Part shown: positions 34,808 through 47,222 of the stretch, piece by piece
Layout of the letters: each line of letters opens with the position of its first letter
Numbering within the stretch: position 1 is the first letter of the stretch
The notes under the pieces: model-generated
What the model saw: only the letters and a program-made list of their open reading frames with translations
What the model was told of the DNA's origin: nothing
The model's database searches: none
Translations under genes and position numbers: made by a program
NCBI RefSeq assembly: GCF_030253575.1
Contig: NC_080565.1
Coordinates: 4,436,001 to 4,500,000, forward strand
Length of the DNA stretch: 64,000 nucleotides
Direction: 5' to 3'
Source: Rhododendron vialii
Lineage: Eukaryota > Streptophyta > Magnoliopsida > Ericales > Ericaceae

Positions 34808-35771
34808 TCATTACCCTCAAACTCAAAATCTAAAACAAACAAACTATTAAATTCTCGAACCTTGAAATTCTAAAATTTTGTTGGTCATAATTTTGCCCTC
34901 TTGTTTATAAAATCCGGACTCCGTCGCTAATTGTGCATCACAAAAAAGGTAGTCATTATGGTTTTTGTAGATGAGGAGTTATTGAAGCTCCCTTCTTCAT
35001 TGCTTACTGATAATAAGTACTGTAACTTGTTTCGCAATGTTCGGCTTCGATACTCGGCTGAGAATTAGTCACTCCATTTTGTCACCCTTAGTTCTAACCA
35101 TCTCTTGTCCGTTGACGATCTCTTGCTTTCTTCGCTAACTCCAGGACCCAATAAATGGCGGAACCGATACATCAGCAATGACAGTGGAATGGGCAATATC
35201 TGAGCTCCTAAGACAACCACGACTCCTCCGAAAAGCGACTGAAGAGCTGGACAGAGTCGTTGGAAGAGGCAGGTGGGTGGAAGAGGATGACATCCAAAAC
35301 CTTCCTTACATTTGCGCAATAGCAAAGGAGACTATGAGGGTTCACCCGGTTGCTACGCTCCTCGTACCCCATTTATCCATCGAAGATTGCAAAATTGCCG
35401 GGTACGACATTCCGAAAGGGACAACTGTGCTTGTGAACGCATGGGGTATAGGCAGAGATCCTAGATACTGGGAGGAACCAGAAAAGTTCCTACCAGAGAG
35501 GTTTTTGGGGAAAAATATCGACGTGAAGGGGCACCATTTTGAGCTATTGCCTTTTGGTTCAGGCCAAAGGAGGTGCCCTGCCTGCCGTCTTGGACTAATG
35601 TTGATCCAGTCGACCTTGGCTAATTTGGTACACGGATTCAAGTGGGGATTACCCGACAATGTGAAGCCCGAAGATGTAGACATGGAAGAAGAATATGGAC
35701 TGACTACGCATCGGAAGAACCCAATTGTTGCTGTCGTTGAGCCTCGACTTTCTGCTCACCTCTACGTTTAA
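33294..35771 (+). CDS. Cytochrome P450, CYP92A-like, copy 1 (two exons)
   Basis: Membrane-bound P450 monooxygenase of the CYP71 clan, by overall sequence nearest CYP92A; substrate unknown. Exon 1 is 33,294-34,223, exon 2 35,145-35,771, with a phase-0 GT...AG intron of 921 bp; product 518 residues, the normal length. In order: N-terminal hydrophobic anchor (about 6-26), Arg-rich stop-transfer, PPGP hinge (39-42), I-helix GGTDTS (315-320), ETMR (372-375), PERF (427-430), haem loop FGSGQRRCPA with Cys454. The last Gly of the usual FxxGxRxCxG is Ala here, and the next residue is Cys instead of the Tyr in copy 2. Ala is tolerated in some P450s, so activity is not excluded. The ATG at 33,294 is chosen because copies 2 and 3 share it. 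The exon-1 end reads CTG where copy 2 has CAG. Confidence 0.92.
34224..35144 (+). other. Intron of CYP92A-like gene 1
   Basis: GT at 34,224 and TCCAG at 35,140-35,144, at the position conserved in copy 2 (Q/DP junction). It contains a (CT)n run at about 34,763-34,804 and MITE-like scraps near 34,620-34,910. Confidence 0.85.
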
Positions 35772-37010
35772 TCAGTTATTTGTCTGAAGAATTTTTAATT
35801 GTTGATCGCTAGTTGTTGTCGATGTAATTTCGCTTGCAATATTACCGATGTTGTTGAGCTGCATTTAACACATCTAAAAGATGCTATAAATCTATGCGTA
35901 ATTTGCAGCATTCTTTAAATTTGCTTAATATACTGAAACCAACTCGATATTCAAATAACTTGATGTTAGTCTATAAGACAACTAGTATACCTTCTTTTTT
36001 TTTTTGAACAACAAATTTTTTTTTATTAATGTTTGGAAACAAATTACAAAGATTAAAAAGAACTTCGACAATCATATACCACTAGGAACCAAAAGAGAAA
36101 AATAACTACCCTTTGATGGCAAGAAGCCAACCAAGGCCTTAAACCCCAAAGAAGAGACAAACACATCCAAGACCCCACCACCCGCTCCTAAGATGACTAA
36201 GGATCAATCATGTATTTATTTAAACTTCCTCGTCAACACCCAAATAATCTTTGCCCATAATTTTCTGGAAAAAAGAGCAGAGGAAGAGAGTGGTTGGTAG
36301 TTGGTACTAAAATTAAAAAATTGGTTTAGGATGAGAACTTGTAACCCAATTAGTCCACCTTTAACATTTGTAACCCCTCTAATCTATTAATATAGTAGAA
36401 TAAGGCCTCATTTCTTTTATAAAAAAATTAAACCAAGACAAAAATGTTCTCCTATATAAACTGTCATATAGAAAAACTCTAGACCAAAAATAAATCTGGA
36501 GCACAGCCACTTCTCTCTCTCTTTGCCGCCGGAGAAAAGTTCAAAAACCTCACCGGAAAATGTCCTAGCAGCTGTCCATGCCTTCGATCAGCGCGGAAAA
36601 CCCGTCCTTGACGAATACACTGCGGTAAACAGGTCCGTTCGACGGCCTCCCGTCCTTCGCCTCATTGGCCGGCTACACCTCGATCAAATACTCTCTCTCT
36701 CTCTCTCTCTCTCTCGTTGCCGCCAGAGTCCACCTAAACTGGCTATTGATGAAACTACTTTGTTGGTTGGTGATGAAAAATGATAATTTGCACTTTATTT
36801 ATGATCTGATTCTCTGAGTTCTAGAAGGTAGGCTGACAAATTTGATTCCAGAGTGGGGTTCTACATGGGTCCACTTTTGAATTTGCATTTATTCATTTTG
36901 CTTTGATTATTTCACTTTGGAAGTAACATTCATGCTTTTTTTAAGGGTTTTTAATGTTATGTATATGCAGAAATGCTAGAAATAAAGAAAATTTATGTGG
37001 TCCTCTTAGT
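35772..37010. other. Stretch between P450 copy 1 and the MULE
   Basis: 3' flank of the P450 to about 35,900 (it matches the flank of copy 2 beyond its MITE). From 35,993 a run of T followed by GAACAACAAATTTT... to about 36,200 resembles the antisense 3' end of a LINE-type retroposon. At 36,523 there is an 86-codon open stretch with GC-rich exon-like composition and a (CT)n run at 36,690; I recognise no protein in it. Confidence 0.4.
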
Positions 37011-37223
37011 TTTATTGAAGGGAAAATTATAGTTTGCCCCCTTTAACTATCACTTGGCCACACTTTGCCCTCTCGAACTACTCAATCCAACACTAACCCC
37101 TTTTAACTATTATTTGTTTGCCACCCCTTTAACTGTTAACGTTTTGAGCAAAGTTATGCAAATACCCTTACACAATATAGATAGGTTATACACGATACTC
37201 CTACACGATTTCCCCAACCCTAA

Positions 37224-38015
37224 GAGCATCTACAGTGGAATAAGCAAAACAAAAAATTGTTAAAGTTAGCAATGTTGGATCAAAAAAGTGCTCATATTGG
37301 AATAACCAAACATAGTAATTTCTTAACAACTCATCAAATTTTGGCTCTTCAATAATCAAAACTAGCAATATTTTGTCAATAATCAAATTTTATCTCTCAA
37401 TCAAAGACACCAACATTACACAAAAACCTTCTCTCTCGCTACAATGTTTTCAAAAAATAATTTAAAAAACTGTAACTTTCAGATTTTTTTTTCAGAAACT
37501 TTTTTTTTTTTACAAAAACAAATATTTCAAAAATTTTTAAAACTATAAGTAAATAAAGTGTGTTTTCAAAAATCTGTTTTTGAAATTTCAAAACTCTTTT
37601 ATGAAGAACTATTTTTTTTTACACAAAATCTATTTTTAAAAAACTGTATTTATAGTTTTTAAACTTTCAAAACTATTTGTGTAAATATAATTCTTTCAAA
37701 ATTTCTCAAAATTGTATTTACAGTTTTTAAGTGAACAAAGTGTGTTTTGAAAAACTGTTTTTTGTTTCGAAAAACTTTTTTTTTTAACTGTTTCTAACAT
37801 AAACTGTTTTTTTTTCCCTTCAAAAACCGCTTTTTCAAAAAATATGCGTGACATGAAGAAAAAAAGTTTGTAAGGCCTATTGGTTTTGATTATGGGTAAA
37901 AAATAACCAATGTGGGATTTGACATTGCTAACTTTAGCAACTTCTAAATGGATAATCAAAATTTGATATGGCATGCTTTGATTATTCACATTTACTTATT
38001 CCACTGCTGATGCTC
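37224..38015. mobile_element. Harbinger-type MITE nested in the MULE
   Basis: 792 bp; termini GAGCATCTACAGTGGAATAA and TTATTCCACTGCTGATGCTC. The TAA target duplication (37,221-37,223 and 38,016-38,018) fits the TWA preference of PIF/Harbinger. It shares the GAGCATC terminus with the element in P450 copy 2. The core is A/T-rich with long runs. It entered after the MULE. Confidence 0.85.
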
Positions 38016-38089
38016 TAACACAATATGTTTTCCCCAGCTCTAAAACCTTTCCCTTAAAATTGGCTAGAGTTTTCCCTCCATTTTTGTAC

Positions 38090-38171
<82 letters not shown>

Positions 38172-38712
38172 TAATACGCCATTCATTGAGTTGTAACTTG
38201 TAACCCTAATTTCGACTGCCTATGGAAAAAATTCCAGTACCTTTTCCACAATAGAAGTTGATCATCATTTACGGTGGTCAAGGGCATCTGATTTTGGAGG
38301 TAAGATTCGTTTGAACTAATTTTTTTTTCTCGGCAATTACTGTGAACTATTGAATGTTGTAAAGTGAGTTATTAGTATTGTTTGACTATTGAATGCTTTA
38401 TTGGTGGCATACTTTTATATATCTACTTTATATATACACACTACTGTGCATATGTCGGCCAAAAAAGTGGTTGAGAATAGTAAAGTAGTGTTTTGTATCC
38501 CTTGACTTATATGTTTTAATTAATTGATTACTTGCCACTTGCTGCCTGTATATTGAAAACTTGCATGCTAAAGTTTTGTTTTTTAATTTGTATACTGGAT
38601 ATCCTTGACTTATGAGTTTTAATTAGTTGTTTACTTACCACTTGCTACTTAAATAATGAAAAATTGCATGCTAAAGTTGTTTATTTTTTGATTTGCTTAC
38701 TGGATTCTTAGG

Positions 38713-39660
38713 ATGTCTGGTGCAATGTTTGTGTTTGAGGTTCACCATGGGTTACTTTGTGAATGTGCCAACAAAAAAGTATTCAATGGGCAAGGTTGAA
38801 TTCATAAGAAATGTAGACAAAAACCTAATGTCGTATTTTGAGATGATAAGCATGATTAAGGACTTAGGGTGTTCAGAAAATTGCAACATATATTAATTCT
38901 AAGCTCCCTGATTGTGATTTGGATGGTGGGTTGAGAGAGTTAAAGACTAATAAGGTGTGGGACATGTTTGCTATTCATAATGATAGAGAAACTATATTTA
39001 TTTATGAGGAGAATGTAGAGTTAAATGTGGTCGATGATGTGGTAAATCTGGATAGTGACATTGAAAAAAGTGATGGCAATGAGAGTGAAAGTGGGGCAGA
39101 TCCAACCAGTCCTAGAGGGAGTATTGGTAGTAGTGACCTCGAGTTCTTTGGAGATGGAGATGAGCTGTATGATTTACGTGACAAAATTAGAACAAAACAG
39201 GTGAGAGAGACCTTTATAGGTGGTTCTGAACCTTTTTCCTTCAACATGGGAAGTGGGAGTGGAGAGGGTCCATCAAACCTATTACCTCCTGACATACAAG
39301 AGGTGGAGGATGATGACCTAAATACTCCAATGAATTCTGATGAGCAGGGTAAAGTGGAGTTTCCTGAGTTCTTTGAGGATAGGGACATGGAAAGGCCAGA
39401 CCTAGTGGTGAGTCAAGCAGAGGAAGAGGTAGGGCTGAAACTAGTTGTGAGTCAAGCAGAGGAAGAGGTAGGGCTGGAACTAGTGTTGAGTCAAACAGAG
39501 GAAGAGGTAGAGGCAAAAGCCAAGTAAGGGGAAGAGCAAGAGGCAGAGGAAGAAGCCAAGCAAGGGGGAGATACCAAGGACCAACACCTACTCAAGAGAG
39601 TTCAATGATCACATATGAACACACAAGGCCTACAACTGAAGTTGATTCTGTAATGGTATA
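38713..39660 (+). pseudogene. MURA-like transposase gene lacking its catalytic core
   Basis: The start MSGAMFVFEVHHG at 38,713 follows a splice-acceptor-like TTCTTAG. A PB1-like N-terminal domain typical of plant MuDR proteins is visible (GKVEFIRNVDKNLMSYFEMI), then a long acidic linker ending FPEFFEDRDMERPDLV, the usual segment just before the transposase. The sequence then jumps, near 39,410, to the Arg/Gly-rich C-terminal tail (SSRGRGRAETS, then GRARGRGRSQ), which normally follows the SWIM zinc finger. The DDE domain and SWIM finger are gone. A 1-bp loss near 38,745 and a break near 38,895 also shift frame. No active transposase could be made. Confidence 0.75.
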
Positions 39661-40812
39661 TCACTACCATTGTTATTTAACCTTACTTTGTAAAAAAATG
39701 CATATTAACTTGAGTAATATTATAATTGATGCAGATGCAAAGGAGGTCCACCACTTATGGATATGTGTATTTTTCAGCTGGAGTGGGCAGCTCAAAAGGT
39801 GGTGCTACTGTCCAAATTGGCCACTCATAAAGCTTATCAAACATGGCACTAACTCAAGGTTCTCAAGTCCCCACGTCTACACCCAACTCAGGAATGGCAC
39901 TTGATGGATATGCAGCCTTTTAGAAGTCAATTGAAAGTTTATGGAGCTGCTAGTTTTTGTTTGGTATTACTTTTTTAATATGGGCCTGTTGGTTTTGCTT
40001 CTAATCAAGTACTTTGCCTAGTTTATTGCTATCTAAGTTTGCATGTGGACCAGTTTATGGCTATTTAAGTTTTTTTGCTGCCAACTTATTGTTGGTGTGT
40101 CTTGATCATTTGGGAACACTTATGTAACAGATTATGATATGATATGCAAAATGTTGCCATTTTTTGAGACACAAGGTTGCAAATTTTTTGGGACACTTAT
40201 GTACAGGTGCATAGCGATTGTTCTCGGCAGATTAATTTCAGTACTCTCTGTTTCTTTGTGGATGTGTATTTCTTTTGTGTATCTGTTTTTTCTGTAGGAG
40301 TATTTGTTGGGTTTTTTGCTCATGAAAATAGGTCCAATTTTGTTTGGCCCGAAAAGACTAGTGCTTGTGTGTGAGTGCTGCAAAGGTAGAAACAGAGAAG
40401 AGGTGGTGCACTGTGGGTTGGTGCTCTCAGTGGAGAAGAGGAAACCGTGTGTGCAGTGTGTTCTCGGTGAAAAGGGAAAGCTTCAAGTGCAGTCTTTGGT
40501 CCTAATTTTCAGTAGTTTATTCACAACATTTGGGACTGTTTTGATCTCCCGTGGATGTTCCTTGGTTCTCTTTATGTCTTGTTTCTTGCGTGTTTAATTT
40601 TTCAAATTACGCTTCCGTTTGTGAGTGGGATTAAATGATTTTAAAAAAAATTCCCAACAGTATTATCTTTGGTTTATGTTTTTTTTTAAAAAATCAAAAT
40701 CTTACGAATTGTGAGACTGAATTCTATGGAGGTTTCGTTTTCTTTGTAGTTTTCGTTAGTTGCTATTGGAAATTACGTGGGTTTGCTATTCTGATTAGAT
40801 TCCTAAACAATC

Positions 40813-40864
<52 letters not shown>

Positions 40865-41130
40865 GGTTTGTGTAAAGTCTGGTAATTTCAATTTGAGATG
40901 GTTGTGTATGCTTGAAAGGGAAGAAGAGGGTAATTTGGTCCTTGGGTTTAATAAATAATGGCCTGGAAATTTTTTCCATCCTAAACTCTAACAGATAGCT
41001 AACAGAAGGGCTTGGATGGCAGTGAAATAATAGTTAAAGGGGGTTAAGTGTTGGATTGAGTAGTTGGAGGAGGCAAAATGTGACCGGGTGATAGTTAAAG
41101 GGGGCAAACTATAATTTTTCCTTTATTGAA

Positions 41131-42006
41131 ATTTGGACTATTTTATTTTGGATTGTGGATCTTATTAACTGATTGACAAATCTGCCTAAATTTGCCTCAG
41201 TTACAGAATGGATTACGTATTCGATTACTCAATAGATTGTTACCAATCGTTTTTTAATACTCAATTTACAAGACCATCTTGATCAATTACCAAATTGAAT
41301 AACATATTTCTTACGCATTGATTGTGGAATTCATTATTATGGATTATATACTGTTGAAAGTTGCAAGCTTTTAGCATAAAAGTCTCGAGATGCACTAAAT
41401 CGTTATGATTCTTAGTGAAAATATTATAAATTCTAGTACTACAAAATTACGAGATCTATCATATTTTTACGATTCCTAATAAAAATGATACTAATTATAT
41501 AACTGAAAAGTTAGAAATTTGTGTATTAAAAGTTATGAGACGTATCAAACTGTATGATCACTATGCCAAATTGTAACAAGATACTATTTAGGGTGCTGGA
41601 CTAATTAAAAATAACCTAATTAAATACTAAAAGACATCCTATTACTAACAATCATAATAAATAAATAAAAACTATCAAAAGACACTTATTGGACCAAAAA
41701 GACTTAACGCATCAGGCCCATGGGGTTTACTTGAGTTGAGGCTTCCAAAGCAAACACGGAGTAGATGAATGGAAAGGTGAAGCATTTTCGGAAGTAGATC
41801 TCGTAAACATTCGACAGTCCATCTCGGCACGGATGGCTTAGATTTAATCCGAACTCCTACAAATCCTAGCCGTCTATTGTTTGGATGAAAATCCGAGCCG
41901 TCCATTGCCGAGATGGACAGTCGGATTGGCCGCACTACACCGTGTAGTGTGGCGGGTGCACTACAGTCCCTCCGATTCCATGGAACTTCAGTTGCCAACG
42001 AGAAAG
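41131..42006. other. Stretch without recognised gene
   Basis: AT-rich to about 41,690, then a more balanced segment (41,690-42,000) with GTGTAGTGTGGCGGGTGCAC and related words like those near 32,735. The open stretch on the minus strand at 41,675-42,028 shows no motif. Confidence 0.4.
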
Positions 42007-42177
42007 TTCGAACAACAATGCTACTCATTCAACAATTTAAATACAACACCAAACACAAACTCTCACATACATGTGGGGCCCACACATAGTAGTGTGTGTG
42101 GAGCCCACATGTATGTGAGAGGTTATGTTCGGTATTGTGTTTGAATTGTTATGTGAGTAACATTTTTGAAGTTCGAA
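42007..42177. mobile_element. Foldback MITE 3
   Basis: A 171-bp palindrome: TTCGAACAACAATGCTACTC at the left pairs with GAGTAACATTTTTGAAGTTCGAA-type sequence at the right; centre around GGGCCCACACATAGTAGTGT. Arms about 80 bp with mismatches. Non-coding, hairpin-forming. Confidence 0.8.
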
Positions 42178-42314
42178 AGCACGAGCCCATCCACCTACTC
42201 CGCTTGCCGACGAAGTACTTTTGTGCAGAGAGATCCAATTGCCAAAATCATACCGACTCTTACCGCCATCAATTGTCACTGCCAAATAGAGATCCAAATG
42301 AAATTAGTAAGGTA

Positions 42315-45300
42315 ATTATTGTTAAGTTTTTGGTTTTATTTTGTAATTTGAATAAGTCTTTGATTGTCCTAGTCTTTAGGAGGTTGTTGCTTTACCAGAT
42401 TTATAGGAGTCTTAGTAGTGGGATAATCTATTTCGATTCAGTTCCTTGTTTTCTGGTACAGCTGTTAGTTGGTTCCTAAATTAGTGGTATGCTAGTTCAT
42501 GTAATCTTCTATTTAAGTTGTTGGGTCTTATGAATAAATTGTACGTTCAATTTTCAGCTTCTTTTCTTCCTGTCATAAGTTATAACAGTGGTATCAGAGC
42601 CACCGAGTGAGAAAAGTGAGATAAAGAGTGGGTATAGCAGCAGCTTTACTGCTTTACTTCTACTTCACCTGTTTTCCCGCTGTGCAGCAGCATAAGAAAA
42701 CGATGGCTTCAGAAACTTTTGCGCAGCCAGCCATTCCACGCTTTGATGGTCACTATGATCATTGGAGCATGCTCATGGAGAACTTCTTAAGGTCCAAAGA
42801 ATACTGGACGGTGGTTGTTTCTGGAGTAGCAGAACCAGCCGAAGGTGTTGTGCTGACAGATGCGCAAAAGGCAGAGCTTGAAGGGCTGAAGTTGAAAGAT
42901 CTCAAAGCAAAGAATTATCTCTTCCAAGCTATTGATCGCTCAATCTTGGAAACCATTCTTTGCAAGGACAGCGCCAAGCATATTTGGGATTCTATGAAGA
43001 AGAAGTACCCAAGGATCAGCAAGGGCAAAGAGGCTGCAGCTTCAAGCCTTTCGTTCAGAGTTCGAAATACTTCGAATGAAATCAGGAGAGTCAGTTACAG
43101 ATTATTTTTCAAGAACGATGACAATCGTCAACAAGATGCGGATCCATGGCGACAAGACCACCGACGTCACCGTTGTTGAAAAGATTCTTCGATCCATGGC
43201 AACAAAATTTAATTTTGTTGTCTGTTCCATAGAAGAAGCTAATGATATTGATGAACTTTCAATTGATGAATTACAGAGTTCTTTGTTGGTTCATGAGCAA
43301 AAAATTAACCAACAGGATAAAAAGGAACAAGCATTGAAGGTCTCATCAGAAAATCGTTCTACACCAAGTAGAGCTGATAGAGGACGCGGTAGAGGCAGAG
43401 GTCGAAGTCGAGGAGGCAGAGGCAACAATGATCGTGGAATCCAACAACATCATCAGCATCAAGAGAATCAATTTCAAGGAAGAGGAAGAGGACGTGGTGG
43501 TTATCACTCAACTTCTTATGGACCAAAGTCAGCAGACAAGTCCAATGTTGAATGCTACAAATGTCATAGGTATGGTCATTATTAGTCAGAATGCCGTACT
43601 AATTTGAATAGACAAAGTAGCGAAAGAACTAACTTTGCAGAAAAAAAAGAAGAAGTGTCTCTTTTAATGGTGTGTCACGTGAAGGAAGAAACCCAACAGA
43701 ACATGTGGTATTTAGACACTGGCTGCAACAATCACATGTGTGGGGATAAGAAGTTGTTCTCTGACTTGGATGAATCTTTCTGCAACACTGTTAAGTTCAG
43801 CGACAATTCCACGGTGGCTGTTATGGGAAAAGGAAGTGTAACTGTCCAGCCTAAAGGAAATCTCACACACACTATCTCTAATGTTCTTTTTGTGCCAGAT
43901 TTAAAGTCTAACTTGCTTAGTGTGGGTCAGTTGCAAGAAAAGGGATATGAGATTTCTATCAAAGGTGGAGTTTGTCAAATTCAGGATGCAAAGTTGGGCT
44001 TAATTGCTCAAGTTAACATGACGGCGAATCGCATGTTCCCGCTTCATCTCCACAACGCCACTCATTCATGCTTCTCAGCAAAAGAGCAGGATGCGGCATG
44101 GCTATGGCATTTTCGCTATGGTCACCTACACTTTGGTGGATTGAAGACTTTACAACAGAAAAATATGGTGATTGGCCTTCCTCAAATCGCAGCTCCGTCT
44201 GGAGTTTATGAAGAATGTGTTGTTAGCAAACAACACCGTAATCAATTTCCACAAGGACCATCATGGAAAGCAAAGAAGGCATTGGCGTTTGTTCATTCCG
44301 ACATCTGTGGGCCAATAACGCCATGCTCTAATGGAGGTAAAAGAAACATAATTACCTTCATTGATGATTATAGTCGTAAAATCTGGGTTTATTTTTTGGA
44401 AGAAAAATCTGAAGCCTTTGCAGCCTTTAAAAGCTATAAAGCACTTGTTGAGAAAGAGGTTGGCAGCCCAATAAAAATTCTTCGCACAGATCGTGGTGGA
44501 GAATATAACTCACATGAATTTGCAAACTTTTGTGAGACCCATGGAATCAAGAGACAGCTTACAGCAGCTTATACGCCCCAACAGAATGGCGTTTGCGAGA
44601 GGAAGAATCGCACTATAATGAACATGGTGCGAAGCCTTCTGAGAAGAAGTGGTATTCCGAAGAATTTCTGGCCCGAAGCAGTTAATTGGAGCATTCATGT
44701 TTTGAATAGAAGTCCCACACTTGCTGTTCAAAACATGAGACCAGAGGAAGCATGGAGCGGACAAAGACCGGCGGTAGATCATTTCAGAATATTTGGGTGT
44801 ATAGCTTATGCCCATATTCCAGATCAGAAGAGGAAAAAGCTTGATGACAAGGGAGAGAAGTGCATTTTTCTTGGTGTTAGTGATCAATCAAAAGCTTATA
44901 AGCTTTACAATCCTAGCACTAAGAAAATCCTTATCAGTCGAGACGTTGTTTTTGATGAAGATCAAACCTGGCCGTGGAATACAAATGTTGTTGAAGAACA
45001 AATTCCAACAAGTTTTGATGGAGAAGATGATGATGAAGCAAAGTAGTCCCAACAGCAGTTTGTTCCAACAACTGCTGATATTGAGAATCCTCAAAATGAA
45101 GCTCCTATAGCCTCTGAAATCACACCAACAACACCAGAAGTTGACGAACAGGTTGAAGCAGTAGCTAGATCACGTTCTCATCGTGTTCGAAAGAGGCCAG
45201 CATGGATGTCGAATTATGAGGTAACTGGAATTGATCAATCCGATGATCCACTCACTCACTTTGCTCTATTTTCAGATTGTGGCCCTACAGTTTTCAAAAA

Positions 45301-47222
45301 TGCTGTCAAAGAATCAAAATGGCGGAAGGCTATGGATGCTGAAATTGCAGCCATCGAAAAGAATGATACTTGGGAGCTATCTAATCTTCCATAAGGGCAC
45401 AAAACAATTGGTGTAAAGTGGGTTTACAAGACAAAGTTGAAGGAGAATGGTGAAGTTGACAAGTACAAGGCACGTTTGGTGGCCAAGGGCTACAAGCAAG
45501 AGTTCGGTGTTGATTACAAAGAAGTCTTTGCTCCAGTTGCAAGGCATGACACAATCAGAATGGTGATCGCATTAGCAGCTCAAAACTCATGGCCTATCTT
45601 CCAGTTGGACGTGAAATTGGCATTCCTCCATGGAGATTTGAAAGAACTGGTATTTATCGATCAACCTCCTGGTTATGTGAAACTTGGAAATGAGCATAAA
45701 GTGTGTAAATTAAAGAAGGCTCTATATGGATTAAAGCAAGCTCCACGGGCTTGGTATAATCGTATAGAAACTTATTTTTTGAAGGAAGGATTTCAAAAAT
45801 GTCCTTATGAACATACACTTTTCATAAAGATTGAAGATGGAGGGAGAATGCTCATTGTCTGCTTATATGTCGATGATTTGATTTATACTGGAAATGATAG
45901 TGCCATGTTTGAGAAATTTAAGGAGTCCATGATGGCTGAATTTGAAATGTCTGATCTTGGTAAGATGCATTACTTTCTTGGTATCGAAGTGGTGCAGCTT
46001 CCTGCTGGAATTTTTATTTCTCAAAAGAAATATGTGCAAGAAATTTTAGGCAGGTTTCAGATGAAGAATTGCAATTCTGTGAGCACACCAACTGAGTTTG
46101 GTCTGAAGCTAACTAAAGATCATGATGCAAAGAAGGTTGATAGCACACTTTACTTGCAAATTGTTGGAAGTTTAATGTATTTGACTGCAACAAGGCCAGA
46201 CATAATGTATTCTGTGAATCTCATTAGTAGATACATGGAGAATCCTACTGAGTTTCATCTTCTAGTGGCCAAGAGGATCTTTCGATATTTGCAAGGTACT
46301 TGGAAATTTGGGTTGTTCTACAAGAAGGGAGAAAGATCAGATTTGAGAGGCTTCACTGATAGTGATTATGCTGGAGATCAAGATGATAGAAGAAGCACTT
46401 CGGGGTATGTCTTTATGCTAGGTTCAGGGGCTGTTTCATGGTCATCAAAGAAGCAGCCAATCGTCACTTTATCAACCACTGAGGCTGAATTTGTTGCTGC
46501 CACTTCATGTGTCTGTCAAGCAATATGGTTGAAGAAAATTCTTGAAGAGCTTTATTTCAAGAGGCAAGGTGCTATTACAATTTTCTGTGACAATAGCTCT
46601 GCAATCAAACTCTCCAAGAATCCAGTTCTACATGGAAGAAGCAAACATATTGACGTGAAGTTTCACTTCTTAAGAGACCACACCAAGGATGGAACTATTG
46701 ATCTGATCTTTTGCAAAAGTGAAGATCAAGTTGCAGATATTATGACCAAACCCCTCAAGTTGGGAATGTTCATGAAGCTGCGGAGCTAACTCAGTGTTTG
46801 TTCAATGGAGAATCCAATTTGACGGAGAGAGCTGCAAGGTTACTCGGCAACAAGCAAGCTGAGAGGGACGACACGCTACCGGAAGGGCTGGGCAGGTGAA
46901 GAACTCTTTCTAAACTGAATGTCAGTAGAGCACTCAGTTTAAGGGAGGGTGTTAAGTTTTTGGTTTTATTTTGTAATTTGAATAAGTCTTTGATTGTACT
47001 AGTCTTTAGGAGGTTGTTGCTTTACCAGATTTATAGGAGTCTTAGTAGTGGGATAATCTGTTTCGATTCAGTTCCTTGTTTTCTGGTACAACTGTTAGTT
47101 GGTTCCTAAATTAGTGGTATGCTAGTTCATGTAATCTTCTATTTAAGTTGTTGGGTCTTATGAATAAATTGTACGTTCAATTTTCAGCTTCTTTTCTTCC
47201 TGTCATAAGTTATAACAATTAT
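42315..47222 (+). mobile_element. Ty1/copia retrotransposon with both LTRs
   Basis: LTRs of 268 bp at 42,320-42,587 and 46,950-47,217 (TGTTAAGTTT...AGTTATAACA) with three differences between them. The 5-bp target duplication ATTAT is perfect (42,315-42,319 and 47,218-47,222). The primer-binding site TGGTATCAGAGCC (initiator tRNA-Met) follows at 42,589; the polypurine tract AAGGGAGGG precedes the 3' LTR. Inside, in order: gag with an Arg/Gly-rich tail and zinc-knuckle remnant (about 42.7-43.6 kb), protease and integrase (43.6-45.0 kb), reverse transcriptase with YVDDLIYTGN and RNase H (about 45.2-46.8 kb). Full-length in structure, but coding is broken in about four places. At 1.1% LTR divergence and an assumed 1.3e-8 substitutions per site per year, the insertion is roughly 0.4 million years old. 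Confidence 0.95.

Larger units (their letters stand above)
37011..41130 (+). mobile_element. Mutator-like element (MULE), deletion derivative
   Basis: Spans 37,020-41,121 with terminal inverted repeats of about 100 bp; both ends read GGRAAAATTATAGTTTGCCC inward and stay matched through ACTACTCAATCCAACACT. The 9-bp target duplication TTTATTGAA (37,011-37,019 and 41,122-41,130) is the size made by Mutator transposases. Inside is the remnant of a MURA-like gene (about 38,713-39,660) without the catalytic core, so it is non-autonomous. It also carries a nested MITE (37,224-38,015), a (TG)(TA) microsatellite at about 38,093-38,169 and a (GA)n run at 40,817-40,861. The right third (about 40,000-40,800) shows no recognisable gene. 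Confidence 0.92.

Noticed and set aside
40304-40597. 97-codon open frame in the right third of the MULE
   Set aside because: Contains Cys pairs but no spacing I recognise as a zinc finger; lies in 3' transposon sequence.
42037-42297. Minus-strand frame across foldback MITE 3
   Set aside because: Half of it is the palindrome itself; the rest matches no family I know.
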